A DNA stretch of 64,000 nt from Paenibacillus cymbidii (GCF_004764705.1 NZ_SHLX01000021.1:62001-126000); one strand, 5' to 3'; numbered from the stretch's first letter, positions 16,774 through 26,492 are shown. A program made the numbers and translations. Notes: generated by a model from the sequence alone, not told the origin.

Positions 16774-17397
16774 TCAGTTGCAGCGGTCATAGTCGGGCAT
16801 GTCGGCGAACAAGGTGCTGACTTTGAAGCTGACGCAGGGCAGCTTGTCCGACTCGACCGTGTCGTCACCTTCGAACACGGTGTCCAGCTCGTAGCGGCCG
16901 TCGTGCAGCACGTAACGTTCCAGCGTCAATGCGTCCGGATCGACGATCCAATATTCCGGCACGCCGTATTTGGCGTAGGTGCGCGCTTTGCCGACCTTGT
17001 CCCGGTTGCGCGAGCCCGGCGACAAGATTTCCGCGACGAGGTCGGGCGCCCCCTCAATGCCGCGTCGCGTTACGATGTGGCTGCGGCTGCGATGCAGCAT
17101 AAGCAGGTCGGGCTGGCGCACGTCCTTGCTGCTCAGAATGACGTCGATGGGGGAAAAATAAATGACATAATCCGATTCGCAGCTCTTGTCCACCTGCTTG
17201 AGCAATTCCCGACTAATCGACTGATGTCCCGGCGAAGGCGCCGGTGCCATCAGCTCAAGTTTCCCCTCTACCACCTCGTAACGATTGCCGTCATCCGCCA
17301 TCGCCGCGTACCGATCGTAATTGTACTCCTGTTCGTGCTCGTATGACGCTTGCTGCTCCTTCACTTTGTCCGCGTCTTTGCGTTTTTCCGCCGTCAT
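16774..17397 (-). CDS. Uma2-family (DUF820) restriction-endonuclease-fold protein
   Basis: A 207-residue protein of the Uma2 family, which has a PD-(D/E)XK nuclease fold and unknown physiological role. Typical segments: YEVVEGKLELMAPAPSPGHQSI, DVRQPDLLMLHRSR, PDLVAEILSPGSRNRD, KARTYAKYGVPEYWIVDP. The acidic/lysine positions expected of the nuclease core (PDL, EILSP, K of KARTYA) are present. ATG 17397 has a GGGAGGGGGAGG site; an in-frame extension to 17433 has none. It is the downstream member of a tandem pair with 17460-18161, with long near-identical nucleotide stretches, implying a recent duplication or gene conversion. The pair lies between the NHEJ ligase and polymerase genes. Confidence 0.85.
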   Translation of the reverse strand: MTAEKRKDADKVKEQQASYEHEQEYNYDRYAAMADDGNRYEVVEGKLELMAPAPSPGHQSISRELLKQVDKSCESDYVIYFSPIDVILSSKDVRQPDLLMLHRSRSHIVTRRGIEGAPDLVAEILSPGSRNRDKVGKARTYAKYGVPEYWIVDPDALTLERYVLHDGRYELDTVFEGDDTVESDKLPCVSFKVSTLFADMPDYDRCN

Positions 17398-17459
17398 GCC
17401 TCCCCCTCCCTTTGTACGATTCAATTTATACAAAACGGTATTCTCATCTCAGGCGCAAC

Positions 17460-18161
<702 letters not shown>

Positions 18162-18271
18162 CCGTTTCCCCTCCGCGCCTGTCCATTTTCATAATTGTAC
18201 CATATCAGGGAAGAGGAAACGTATGTTTACCGCGGTTTCGACTCATTTTAACAAGTGAAAGAGTCTCGCCG

Positions 18272-18472
18272 CCGAAATAAGCCATGTTTTATTGGCTATT
18301 CCCCCCAAAACAGCCAACAACAACAAAATAGCCAGTGAAATCGCTGGCTATTTCGCTGAAAGAGCCGCTTGAGTGGCGTTTTGGCCACAATAGCCAGTGT
18401 TTTCACTGGCTATTTCCTCCGAACCGCACAAAAAGGAGCAAATAAGCCATTTTTCATGGCCTATTTTGATCA
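18272..18472. repeat. four-hairpin composite element, family A, copy 2
   Basis: Palindromes at 18275-18302, 18325-18353, 18389-18415 and 18440-18467 match the order and spacing of those in 4128-4326 and 63617-63812. The third (CAATAGCCAGTGTTTTCACTGGCTATTT) and fourth (AATAAGCCATTTTTCATGGCCTATT) are nearly perfect. The element ends about 50 bases before the LigD-polymerase start, so it would lie in or near that gene's leader. Confidence 0.85.
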
Positions 18473-18521
18473 ACGCACCAGTCAAACCAAATTTGCACAC
18501 AAACGAAAGGGGAGCACCATA

Positions 18522-19451
18522 ATGATGGCAACCCGCACCGCGGACAAAGGCACGCTTCTTATCTTCGGCCACGAAATCGCGATATCGAACCCGGACAAGC
18601 TGCTGTGGCCGGAACAGGGCATCACAAAGCTGATGTACCTGCAGAAGCTGACCGCGCTTGCGCCGTACTTGCTGCGTTATTGCAGCGGCCGCTATTTGAC
18701 GACGATCCGTTACCCGAACGGCATCCACGGCAAGTCGTTCTACCAGAAGAACGCCCCCGAACCGCTGCCCGGCTACGTCCGGACGGCCACGCTCGAAGGC
18801 ATTCGCTACGTCAATCTCGACTCCGTGCCGACCCTGCTGTGGCTCGGCAATTTGGCCAGCCTCGAGTTCCACTCTTCGTTTCACCTTATCGACGACACGC
18901 TGCCTGCCGAATGGCTGCTCGACATCGATCCGACACAGCCGGAGGAGCCGCGCATCATGGAAGCGGCCTGGCTGATCGGCGAAACGCTGGAGAAGATGAA
19001 CATCCGCTCCGTGCCCAAAACGTCAGGCGCCACCGGCATCCAAATCTATGTGCCGATCCCTCCAGGCCGCTACACGTTCGAGCAGCTGCGCGCGGTCGGC
19101 AAATTCGTCGCCGAGTACATGGTGCAATTGCACCCGAAGCTGTTCACTGTCGAACGATTCATCAAAAACCGCGGCGACCTCATCTACATCGACTACCTCC
19201 AGCACTGGTACGGCAAAACGCTGTCCGCCCCCTACACGCCCCGCGCCCGCGAATTCGCCACGGTGTCGGCGCCGCTCCACTGGAAGGAAGTAAAGCGCGG
19301 CGTCAGCGCCCGCGAGTTCAACTTGCTCACGATGGAGCGGCGGCTCGCCGATCAGGGCGATCTGATCGCCCAGCTCGCGCCGCAATCGCTCGACCACGTG
19401 CTCGCCATTCTCCCGAACGCGAGCGCAACCGCCAGCCGCGCGCCAAGATGA
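18522..19451 (+). CDS. LigD-type primase-polymerase domain protein of NHEJ
   Basis: A 309-residue stand-alone polymerase domain of the archaeo-eukaryotic primase superfamily, which fills gaps and adds nucleotides at breaks held by Ku. Characteristic stretches: ISNPDKLLWPEQGITK, GKSFYQKNAP, the metal-binding LLDIDPTQ (D-x-D), VPKTSGATGIQIYVPI, RGDLIYIDYLQHWYGKTL and SAPYTPRAREFATVSAPL. The length is that of the isolated POL domain. ATG 18522 follows a GAAAGGGGAG site; an in-frame start at 18369 would run through the hairpin element and is unlikely. A bidirectional terminator separates it from the convergent cls gene. Confidence 0.93.
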   Translation: MMATRTADKGTLLIFGHEIAISNPDKLLWPEQGITKLMYLQKLTALAPYLLRYCSGRYLTTIRYPNGIHGKSFYQKNAPEPLPGYVRTATLEGIRYVNLDSVPTLLWLGNLASLEFHSSFHLIDDTLPAEWLLDIDPTQPEEPRIMEAAWLIGETLEKMNIRSVPKTSGATGIQIYVPIPPGRYTFEQLRAVGKFVAEYMVQLHPKLFTVERFIKNRGDLIYIDYLQHWYGKTLSAPYTPRAREFATVSAPLHWKEVKRGVSAREFNLLTMERRLADQGDLIAQLAPQSLDHVLAILPNASATASRAPR

Positions 19452-19455
19452 AAAC

Positions 19456-19480
19456 CAGCCGCCTCAACCTAAGGCGGCTG
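19456..19480. terminator. bidirectional hairpin terminator
   Basis: CAGCCGCCT, a 7-base loop, then AAGGCGGCTG, located between the convergent stops at 19451 and 19488. A run of four A's precedes it, which on the minus strand gives a short U tract after the cls transcript. Confidence 0.8.
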
Positions 19481-19487
19481 CCATCTG

Positions 19488-20894
19488 CTACAGCAGCGGC
19501 GAAAGCAGCCGCGCCATCACTTCTTTGCCGCGCTGCAGGCGGCCCCGCTTGGAAAACTCGGCCAGCGTAATTTCTTCGCTGTCGAGCAGGTCGCGGCGGA
19601 AATCGGCCTCGAGCCGATCAATCAGTTCGTTGTCGAACATGAAGGCGTTCATTTCGAAGTTGCTGTAGAAGCTGCGCATGTCCATATTCGCCGTGCCGAC
19701 GGAAGCGAGCGTCTGGTCGGTGATCAGCACTTTGGCGTGGATGAAGCCTTTTTTGTATTTGTAGAACCGCACGCCCGCCTGAAGCAGCTCATCCAAATAC
19801 GACAACGAAGCCCAGTACACGACGTGCGTGTCGGCGACGCTCGGGATGATGATCTTCACATCCACCCCGCTGACCGCGGCCGTCTTCAGCGCCATCAGCA
19901 TGCTCTGATCGGGGATAAAATACGGCGTGGCGATATGCACCCTGCGTTTGGCCGTCGAGATGGCGGCGAAGTACACTTCGAGAATCGTATCCCAGCTCGA
20001 GTCCGGTCCGCTATTGACGATTTGCACGCTCTCCTGCTTGTCGCAGTCATGCTCGGGATAATAGCGCGGCCCGTTGATCGCGTGTCCGGTCGCAAACGCC
20101 CAATCGGCAAGAAACGTCTGCTGCAAAAAATAAACCGCATCGCCCTTCAGCTTCATATGCGTGTCGCGCCAAAAACCGAGCTTGCGGTTCCCGCCCAAAT
20201 ATTCGTCGCCGATGTTGATGCCGCCGAGGAAACCGACTTTGCCGTCGATGACGGCGATTTTGCGATGGTTGCGGTAGTTGAGCCGCTTGTCCACGAGCGC
20301 GATGAACGGCGGCAGGAAGCAGCCCGTCTCGACGCCGGCCTCGCGCAGCGTGCGCACATATTTCTCGCTCAGCTCGATGCTGCCGACGCCGTCGTACAGC
20401 AGCCGCACCGTAACGCCTTCCTTTGCTTTGCGGATCATCATTTCCTGGAAGCGAGTGCCGATCTTGTCGTGCCGAATCGTATAAAACTCGAGATGGATAT
20501 GGTCCTGGGCATGGGCCATCGCATCGAGCAGCGCTTCGAACGTGGGAGCGGCGTTCGTCAGAATGGTCACATCGTTGCATTCGGTCGCCGGCGACCCCGG
20601 CAAGTTGGAGAGCAGCCCGAACAGCCGCGGATCGCGGTTGATATCGGGCGACTTCTTGCGTTCGCGCAGCAGATCGCGGCGAACCTCGCGCATGTGGCGA
20701 TTGCCTTTGCGGCGGATCGTGCGGCGGTTTTTATACCCTTTGGCCAGGAAATAGTACAGCACGAACCCAATGATCGGAAAAATGAACAAAATCAGCATCC
20801 AGGCAATCGCCTTGGACGGCTGGCGGAATTCCAGGACGAGTATGGTCGCAACCTGAAAAATAAAAAGAAGCAAAATGACGACTAGCCAGAGCAA
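19488..20894 (-). CDS. cls: cardiolipin synthase
   Basis: A 468-residue membrane enzyme that joins two phosphatidylglycerols into cardiolipin. Two N-terminal membrane spans (~residues 3-21 and 31-52) are followed by two phospholipase-D HKD motifs: His210/Lys212/Asp217 in NHRKIAVIDGKVGFLGGIN and His386/Lys388/Asp393 in IHAKVLITDQTLASVGTANMD. The layout and length are standard for ClsA-type enzymes. The start is TTG with GAGGGGGTG about 6 bases upstream. The preceding methyltransferase gene ends 32 bases upstream, so they are likely co-transcribed. Confidence 0.94.
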   Translation of the reverse strand: MLWLVVILLLFIFQVATILVLEFRQPSKAIAWMLILFIFPIIGFVLYYFLAKGYKNRRTIRRKGNRHMREVRRDLLRERKKSPDINRDPRLFGLLSNLPGSPATECNDVTILTNAAPTFEALLDAMAHAQDHIHLEFYTIRHDKIGTRFQEMMIRKAKEGVTVRLLYDGVGSIELSEKYVRTLREAGVETGCFLPPFIALVDKRLNYRNHRKIAVIDGKVGFLGGINIGDEYLGGNRKLGFWRDTHMKLKGDAVYFLQQTFLADWAFATGHAINGPRYYPEHDCDKQESVQIVNSGPDSSWDTILEVYFAAISTAKRRVHIATPYFIPDQSMLMALKTAAVSGVDVKIIIPSVADTHVVYWASLSYLDELLQAGVRFYKYKKGFIHAKVLITDQTLASVGTANMDMRSFYSNFEMNAFMFDNELIDRLEADFRRDLLDSEEITLAEFSKRGRLQRGKEVMARLLSPLL

Positions 20895-20926
20895 CCGAAC
20901 ACCCCCTCATCTGGCCGAACCTGTTG

Positions 20927-22144
20927 CTATTGTGGCGACGGCTCCCCGTCTTCGCCCGGCAGCGGCGCAAGCCGGTCGGCCAGCGCGCGCTCGAGATACG
21001 GCGAGATGCGCAGCTGCCGCTTCAGTTCATTGTACGCCCGCGCCGTCTCGCGGCGTTTGGCCGCGTCCGGATGAGGCTGGCGCACGGCGCGGATCAGCAG
21101 GTTTTTCGCCGTGTGCTCCATGTCGATGAACTCGACGATCTGCGTCTTGTAGCCGACCAGCTCGAGCAGGCTCGCCCGCACGGAATCGGTGAGCAGCGCG
21201 GCGAACCGCTCCTTGACGATGCCGTGGCCGAGCATCGGCGCAAGCAGCGCGCTGTCCACCTGCGCGAACAGCTCGTGCTGGCAGCACGGCACCGACAGGA
21301 TCACGTCGGCGCCCCAGCGCACCGCCTTGTCCAGCGCGGCGTCGGTCGCCGTGTCGCAGGCATGCAGCGTCACGACCATGTCGACGCGGTCCGCGCCTTC
21401 GTAGGCGCCGATGTCGCCGACGGCGAAGCGCAGCCGCTCGTAGCCGAGCTTGTCCGCCAGCGCGCTGCAATGGGCAATGACGTCGGCCTTCAGATCGAGG
21501 CCGGTCACTTCGATATCGAGGCGCAGGACATGCGCCAAATAATGATACAAGGCAAACGTCAAATACGATTTGCCGCAGCCAAAATCGATGATCCGCAGCC
21601 GCCGGCCGGTCGCCAGATGCGGCACGACGTCGGCGATCAGCTCGAGGAAGCGGTTGATCTGGCGGAACTTGTCGTATTTGGCCGCGAGCACCTTGCCCTG
21701 CGCGTTCATGACGCCCAGCTCGACCAGAAACGGCGCCGGTTCGCCTTCTTCCAGGATGTACATCTTCTTGCGATTATGCGCCAGCGCTTCCGGCTGCGGC
21801 GCCGCTTTGGTCGCCGGCTGGCGTTTGATCGCGGCCTGGCCGTGTTTGTTGACGAGAATCTGGTAATCGGCGTCCTTCGTCTGCAGCAATCCTTGCTTGA
21901 ACGAGTCCGTCAGCAGCGCGATCAGACGCGCCGCAGCGGCCTCCGGCTCGTGGTTCTCGTGAAGTTCCTTCGTTCCTACCGTCAGCGCGAACTGGTAAGC
22001 CGGCCCGCCCTTCAGCATAAGCGGCTTCAGCTTTATTTTCGACGGCTCGTCCGGCCCTTTGCGCCGCGGGTTGCTGAGCGTCGCCGCCAGCAGCGTTTGC
22101 TTCTCCACCGTCTCGCGTATCAATGCCTGCGCATGTTCCATCAT
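20927..22144 (-). CDS. class I SAM-dependent methyltransferase (METTL25/RRNAD1-like)
   Basis: A 405-residue protein. The N-terminal ~150 residues are alpha-rich without a known domain. Then a Rossmann methyltransferase follows, with motif I RIIDFGCGKSYLTFALYHYL (SAM-binding), acidic GLDLKAD at the end of strand 2, and VVTLHACDTATDAAL, a pattern of the METTL25-like methyltransferase branch, followed by SVPCCQHEL. The substrate is unknown; bacterial relatives are usually annotated as uncharacterised or RNA methyltransferases. ATG 22144 is followed by a second ATG, either of which may be used. It is upstream of cls on the same strand. Confidence 0.8.
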   Translation of the reverse strand: MMEHAQALIRETVEKQTLLAATLSNPRRKGPDEPSKIKLKPLMLKGGPAYQFALTVGTKELHENHEPEAAAARLIALLTDSFKQGLLQTKDADYQILVNKHGQAAIKRQPATKAAPQPEALAHNRKKMYILEEGEPAPFLVELGVMNAQGKVLAAKYDKFRQINRFLELIADVVPHLATGRRLRIIDFGCGKSYLTFALYHYLAHVLRLDIEVTGLDLKADVIAHCSALADKLGYERLRFAVGDIGAYEGADRVDMVVTLHACDTATDAALDKAVRWGADVILSVPCCQHELFAQVDSALLAPMLGHGIVKERFAALLTDSVRASLLELVGYKTQIVEFIDMEHTAKNLLIRAVRQPHPDAAKRRETARAYNELKRQLRISPYLERALADRLAPLPGEDGEPSPQ

Positions 22145-22288
22145 TCGTTGTCGGCAGCTCCATCCGCTCGTTCGTCAGGCCGGTCCGGCCTTGCTGTCCA
22201 AATTATACCCGAAAACGCCGGGCAAACAAAACGGAACGAACCGCCGGCGAAGGTCCGGACCAACGACACCCCCAAAATAATGAACATG

Positions 22289-22316
22289 CCAAAAAGCCCG
22301 CGATTGGCGCGGACTC
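22289..22316 (-). terminator. Rho-independent terminator of the acid-sugar operon
   Basis: On the minus strand CCGCG, loop CCAAT, CGCGG is followed by GCTTTTT. It lies about 25 bases past the stop of the Gfo/Idh gene. Confidence 0.75.
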
Positions 22317-22341
22317 GTTTCAGACCCGTGGAACGGCGGCA

Positions 22342-23313
22342 TTACCTGCCGGCCAAAACGGATTGGGCGATTATTTTTTCGGCGATTTCCATCGTCTTCA
22401 AGGCGTCGGCGAAAGGCGAAGCCGGCGGTTTGCCGGTTTTGACGCAATCGACAAACTGGCGATGCATGTGTCGGAAGCCGCAATAGACGTAAGGTTCGTC
22501 TCCCCCGCAAATGTGGCGCGCGTCAAAAACATGCCCGTTCGCATCGCCGCCCGCGTACAAATACCCTTTGCCTTCGTGCTCCGCCTCCGCGCAAATATCG
22601 TTGCCGTGCATTTCCACGGCAAAGATGCGCCGGCCCGACGCCCAGTAATTGTGCACGTATCCGGCCGAACCGTTGTCGAAATGCAGCGTTGCCGATACGT
22701 AATTGATATCCGGCACGCCGATGCGGCGGGTCAGGCTCTCGACCGCAATCACTTCGCCGCCGCACATCCAGCGGACGGTATCGATCGTATGCGTGCAGTT
22801 GACCATCATCTGATCGATCAATTTCAGGTGCGGCGCAAGCCCGTGTTTGTAAAACCGGCACGTCGCCGCATGAATCGGCCCGCGCTTCAGGCATTCGTCC
22901 CGCAGCATCGCGACCATCGGATGGGTGCGGCGCTGGAACCCGACTTGCGTCACGCAGCGATGGCGATCCGCCAGGTAGGCAAGCGTCCGCGCCTGATGCG
23001 GCGTAAAGCCGAGCGGTTTCTCCACGAAGAGGGTGATTCCCTGCTCCAGGCACCATCGCCATATATCGTACATTTGGTGCGGCTGGCCGATCGCATAGAC
23101 GATATCGGGAGCCAGTTCGTCGATCATCTGGCGGTAGTCCGCGTAGCGGGGAACGGAAGCGCCAAACGCGGCGGCGCGATTATGCGGCGCATGGCAATCG
23201 GGGTCGCAGATGCCGGCTATTTCCACATCGGGCAATGAAGCCAGCGCGGGATAATGCATCGTCTGGACGATTCTCCCCATCCCGATCAAAACCGCTTTGA
23301 TGCTGCCGGCCAT
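22342..23313 (-). CDS. Gfo/Idh/MocA-family oxidoreductase
   Basis: A 323-residue NAD(P)-dependent sugar or inositol dehydrogenase-type enzyme. The N-terminal Rossmann fold begins KAVLIGMGRIVQTMHYPAL, where the third glycine of GxGxxG is replaced. The catalytic-region EKP motif is VEKPLGFTPHQA. The C-terminal domain has CTHTIDTVRWM, with a histidine in the usual catalytic region. The ATG overlaps the kinase stop by one base (TGATG), so it is translationally coupled. It is the last gene of the operon racemase-aldolase-kinase-oxidoreductase. Its substrate is inferred to be the acid sugar handled by this operon. Confidence 0.9.
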   Translation of the reverse strand: MAGSIKAVLIGMGRIVQTMHYPALASLPDVEIAGICDPDCHAPHNRAAAFGASVPRYADYRQMIDELAPDIVYAIGQPHQMYDIWRWCLEQGITLFVEKPLGFTPHQARTLAYLADRHRCVTQVGFQRRTHPMVAMLRDECLKRGPIHAATCRFYKHGLAPHLKLIDQMMVNCTHTIDTVRWMCGGEVIAVESLTRRIGVPDINYVSATLHFDNGSAGYVHNYWASGRRIFAVEMHGNDICAEAEHEGKGYLYAGGDANGHVFDARHICGGDEPYVYCGFRHMHRQFVDCVKTGKPPASPFADALKTMEIAEKIIAQSVLAGR

Positions 23314-24620
23314 CAGTCGCCGCCTCCCCCTGCCGCTCCGTCGCCTTGCTTGCCGAATTTGCGCGCAATGTCGGCGAGAGTATGTTCGCCCCCCACGTTG
23401 CCGGGGACGACGGCATAGGGCAGCACGCGCCCGCCGGGGGTTGCGACCTGCCACAACGAAACGCCGGCGGCCAACTGGCCGCACACGTACGCGCGCTCGG
23501 CCATCATTCCGTCCGCCGCCACCTGCGCGGAAGTGATGCCGCCCTTGGCCACGATACCGTCGCAAAACGGCAGCACGCAGCGCACGAGCCCGGTCAGCGC
23601 CGCCATAAGCTGCGCCCCGGAGGCCAGGTCGCCGTCACGCGCCGAACGGTTGCGTTCGGTGGCGACGATGGCGAATTGGCGCCGCTCCAGCGCTTCGCGC
23701 AGGCGGTCCGCCAATTCCGGCACCACGGCGGCGGCTCCGTCCGCCAGCACCCGCCGCGTCGGAATCGTTACCGGCTCCGCACCCGTCATCTCCGTCAGCC
23801 GGCGAAGTTGACGAGTTGCCTCCGTCGTGCAGGAGCCGCATACAACGAGCAGTCGCCCCGCTCCTTCCATGTTCGCCGCATCGATCGTCTTCGAACGCAG
23901 ACCGGCGCGAATGCGAGCCAGCGAAGAAGCGGAACGGACGGCAAAGGAGCGGCCCGGAGCCGCGGCTTCCGCAAGCGCAAGCCCTTCGGCGATCGTATGA
24001 AGATCCGCCTCCCGCTCCGCATCGGGAATGACAACGGTTCCCGCTGCCGCCCCGAGCAGCGCCGCGGCAATCGCCGGCGCGCCTTCGCCGCGCAGCCGCG
24101 ACAACGGAACGGCAACCGCCTGCCACGCGCCGCCGCTCGCTTCGTTCACCCAATCGGCCATCGTTACGCTGGTGTAGCCGAATACCGGATCGGCGGCGTA
24201 CTCCGTTTCCGCCACCGGCCGGCACGTATGCCCATCGTCCAAATAGTGGATGCCGCCTCTGGTGAAACGTCCGCATTCGGGAAAGGCGGGAACGAACAAA
24301 CTCGCAGCCGTCCCGTCGCCGATAGCCTCCAGCTCGGCGAACACATGGCCGCGCAGCGTCGAATCGCCGCGCAGATGGAAGACGGGCGCAACGCCCGCCG
24401 CGGCCGCTTCTTCCTCCATGGCGCGCCGGACGTCGCGGACAAGGGCAACCGCTTGCTCGCGCGGCAATGCCCGCGTGTTGGTCGAGACGAATACGGTTTG
24501 CTCGTCCCCTTCCATGAACTTCCGGCAAGCCTCCTTGCTCCAGCGCAGCATAACCGCCACATCGGCTACCGTCTGCGTGCCCGTCGGATCGTCGTCGAAA
24601 ATAACCAGCTTCCTGCGCAT
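23313..24620 (-). CDS. four-carbon acid sugar kinase family protein (DUF1537)
   Basis: A 435-residue kinase of the DUF1537 family (OtnK/DtnK/LtnK relatives), known to phosphorylate C4 acid sugars such as erythronate, threonate or the ketonic 3-oxo-tetronates. The N-terminal domain starts RRKLVIFDDDPTGTQTVADV, with the conserved DDDPTGTQT motif, and continues VFVSTNTRALP and FHLRGDSTLRGHV. The C-terminal nucleotide-binding domain shows VCGSCTTEATRQL and GGITSAQVA. ATG 24620 has a GGGGGAGCGGAG site. The 17-base gap after the aldolase gene and the coupling to the oxidoreductase indicate one operon. Confidence 0.9.
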   Translation of the reverse strand: MRRKLVIFDDDPTGTQTVADVAVMLRWSKEACRKFMEGDEQTVFVSTNTRALPREQAVALVRDVRRAMEEEAAAAGVAPVFHLRGDSTLRGHVFAELEAIGDGTAASLFVPAFPECGRFTRGGIHYLDDGHTCRPVAETEYAADPVFGYTSVTMADWVNEASGGAWQAVAVPLSRLRGEGAPAIAAALLGAAAGTVVIPDAEREADLHTIAEGLALAEAAAPGRSFAVRSASSLARIRAGLRSKTIDAANMEGAGRLLVVCGSCTTEATRQLRRLTEMTGAEPVTIPTRRVLADGAAAVVPELADRLREALERRQFAIVATERNRSARDGDLASGAQLMAALTGLVRCVLPFCDGIVAKGGITSAQVAADGMMAERAYVCGQLAAGVSLWQVATPGGRVLPYAVVPGNVGGEHTLADIARKFGKQGDGAAGGGGD

Positions 24621-24637
24621 CGACTCCGCTCCCCCGC

Positions 24638-25612
24638 TTACAGATTGAGCGCCTGAGCCAGATCGTCGTAACGCAGCGAAGCCGCGCCGGACAACGTCTG
24701 GTCGGGCATCGCCCGCTGGATGGACGAGCTGAATGCCGACACGACCTTCTGGATGCCGGCATACTCCTCCGCCGTAATGGGCATGCTCGGATCGCATACT
24801 TTCGCGGACCCCAGCCCCATCATCTGGGCGATCGCCTTGGCGCTCAGAATGTTGTTGCCGCGGGAAGTAAGCTTGACCGAAAGCAAGTTGACGATATGCT
24901 GCAGCATCAGCGTCGCTTCGATATCCTTGGCCGCCGCCTTCTCGTACAGCTTCCTGAACAGCTTGGGAAAAAACACGCTGTAGATCGGCACATACCCGAC
25001 CGCGCCGCACAGGATGCTGACGCCGGCGATTTCGGTCGAGCCTTGAAAAATGCGGAAATTGTCGTCTTGCTTGAACGCATGCAGCACCTTTTCGAACTGC
25101 GGCCAAATCCCGCTGCTGTCCTTCAGCCCGACAACCCGGTCGATGCGCGCGATTCGCCGCACCGTCTCCGGCAATATGTTCACCTGGGTATTGAGCGGAA
25201 TGTTGTAAATGAACACGTTCAGTGCGGTTTGCCGGGATATTTGTTCGAAATGACGGACGATATCGTCCTGATTCGATGTCTTCGTATAAAATACCGGCGT
25301 GACGGCGACGTATTCGCCGCCGAGCTGCTCGATCTGCTTGATATTTTCGACCACCTGGCGCGTGCCGGTGTCCATCGCTCCGCAGATGACCGGCACTCTG
25401 CCCTGCGCTTCGTCCAGCGCGATTCGAATCGCGTTCATCCGCTGTCGCTGGGTCAAGGCCATCGCCTCGCCGCCCGAGCCGGCGACCAGAATGCCGTGCA
25501 GCCCGTTATCGATGCAATGCGACACGATTTTGCGCAAATGAAATTCGTCAATATCCTCATTATCCAAAATCGGCGTAATAATCGGCGGAACGATCCCTTC
25601 CAGCTTCCCCAC
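24638..25612 (-). CDS. dihydrodipicolinate synthase-like aldolase/lyase
   Basis: A 324-residue Schiff-base aldolase of the DapA/NAL family. The Schiff-base Lys164 is in VVGLKDSSG, and the catalytic Tyr136 in VFIYNIP. The carboxylate-binding loop is GSGGE (46-50) instead of the GTTGE typical of true DapA, suggesting a catabolic role, such as cleaving or dehydrating a 2-keto sugar acid. I chose GTG 25612, which has GGAGGGTGAT ideally spaced; a TTG at 25627 overlaps that site. It sits in the acid-sugar operon, not with lysine genes. Confidence 0.87.
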   Translation of the reverse strand: MGKLEGIVPPIITPILDNEDIDEFHLRKIVSHCIDNGLHGILVAGSGGEAMALTQRQRMNAIRIALDEAQGRVPVICGAMDTGTRQVVENIKQIEQLGGEYVAVTPVFYTKTSNQDDIVRHFEQISRQTALNVFIYNIPLNTQVNILPETVRRIARIDRVVGLKDSSGIWPQFEKVLHAFKQDDNFRIFQGSTEIAGVSILCGAVGYVPIYSVFFPKLFRKLYEKAAAKDIEATLMLQHIVNLLSVKLTSRGNNILSAKAIAQMMGLGSAKVCDPSMPITAEEYAGIQKVVSAFSSSIQRAMPDQTLSGAASLRYDDLAQALNL

Positions 25613-25651
25613 ACCATCACCCTCCAATTGTCGGCCTCCACCGGTGCCGAT

Positions 25652-26317
25652 TCACATTCGCAGCAGCATGTCCGCCGCGCGCCGTACGCCCGAACGCAGA
25701 CTGGTCAGCACCGGAACCGGCGCCGGATTTGCGTCAAGCAGCGGCAGCAGCGCAACCATGCTGCCCTGGGCAAGCACGACAACGTCCGTTTCCGCCGCCA
25801 GCTCGCGGATCGCCTGCAGCACCATCTCGTTGTGCCGGTCGCGATTGCCTTGCACCAGACAGTCGAAGGCGCCGGCGCACAAGCGGCTTGTCACCGCAAC
25901 TTCCTGCCCCGCTTCCCGCGCTTTTGCTTCAATCAGCCGCACCGTCGGCCCGAGCGTCGTTTCCAGCGTCGCCACCACGCCGATCCGTTTGCCGCGGGCA
26001 ACCGCCTCCTCCGCCATCGCCTCGTCCACGCGCAGCAAGGGAACATCGATGTGCTCCCGGGCCGTTGCGGCCGCCTCGCCAACGGACGAGCATTGATTGA
26101 GCACAAGATCGACGCCGATCGATTCCGCCTGCTTGGCGTATTGCGTCATGCGGCCGGCGACCCCTTCGGTTACGCCGCCGTTTGCCAGCACTTCCTGCAG
26201 CAAGCTGTCGTCCACAATATGGTACACCTTCACAGAGGGGGCAATTTCGCCGAACAGCCGTTTCAACTCCTCTACCGATACGAAGCTCGTGTGAATAATG
26301 GCCACCTTTTTCTGCAC
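25652..26317 (-). CDS. Asp/Glu/hydantoin racemase-like protein
   Basis: A 221-residue protein of the Asp/Glu racemase superfamily. Two cysteine-containing catalytic loops are present: LNQCSSVGEA (first half) and RLCAGAFD (second half), with RIGVVATLETTLGPT between. GTG 26317 follows an AGAGGAGC site, and an in-frame start at 26350 lacks one. It is the first gene of the four-gene operon ending at 22342. A decarboxylase or isomerase activity on the pathway intermediate is as likely as amino-acid racemisation, because family members have diverse substrates. Confidence 0.83.
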   Translation of the reverse strand: MQKKVAIIHTSFVSVEELKRLFGEIAPSVKVYHIVDDSLLQEVLANGGVTEGVAGRMTQYAKQAESIGVDLVLNQCSSVGEAAATAREHIDVPLLRVDEAMAEEAVARGKRIGVVATLETTLGPTVRLIEAKAREAGQEVAVTSRLCAGAFDCLVQGNRDRHNEMVLQAIRELAAETDVVVLAQGSMVALLPLLDANPAPVPVLTSLRSGVRRAADMLLRM

Positions 26318-26348
26318 CCGGCCCGCTCCTCTCTCGACTCCTAAAGCC

Positions 26349-26382
26349 ATTATTTCACACGCCGAACGGATTGTATTTACAC
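26349..26382 (-). promoter_or_regulatory. probable promoter/activator site of the acid-sugar operon
   Basis: On the minus strand GTGTAAA (26376-26382) is followed after exactly 21 bases by AATAAT (26349-26354). The same GTGTAAA-21-hexamer spacing is found upstream of the importer operon at 31084-31117. The half-site would overlap the -35 position, as expected for AraC-type activation. Confidence 0.45.
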
Positions 26383-26433
26383 GAAATTTTTGGATTGCGT
26401 ATACATTTCTCTCGTGAACCGGCCGGCAAGGCC

Positions 26434-26483
26434 AAAAAAAACAGCCCTGCCGACCCGGCTTTCACACCGGACTGCAAGGCTGC
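26434..26483 (-). terminator. Rho-independent terminator after the AraC gene
   Basis: On the minus strand CAGCCTTGC pairs with GCAGGGCTG, with an inner CCGG/CCGG stem, followed by a run of eight T's. It lies directly after the AraC stop at 26493. Confidence 0.8.
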
Positions 26484-26492
26484 GGACATTGC

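Noticed and set aside
19737..20885. Plus-strand frame opposite cls
   Set aside because: Shadow of the cardiolipin synthase gene, which has both HKD motifs on the minus strand.
24638..25612. Biosynthetic dapA
   Set aside because: The loop is GSGGE rather than GTTGE and the neighbours are acid-sugar genes, not lysine biosynthesis.
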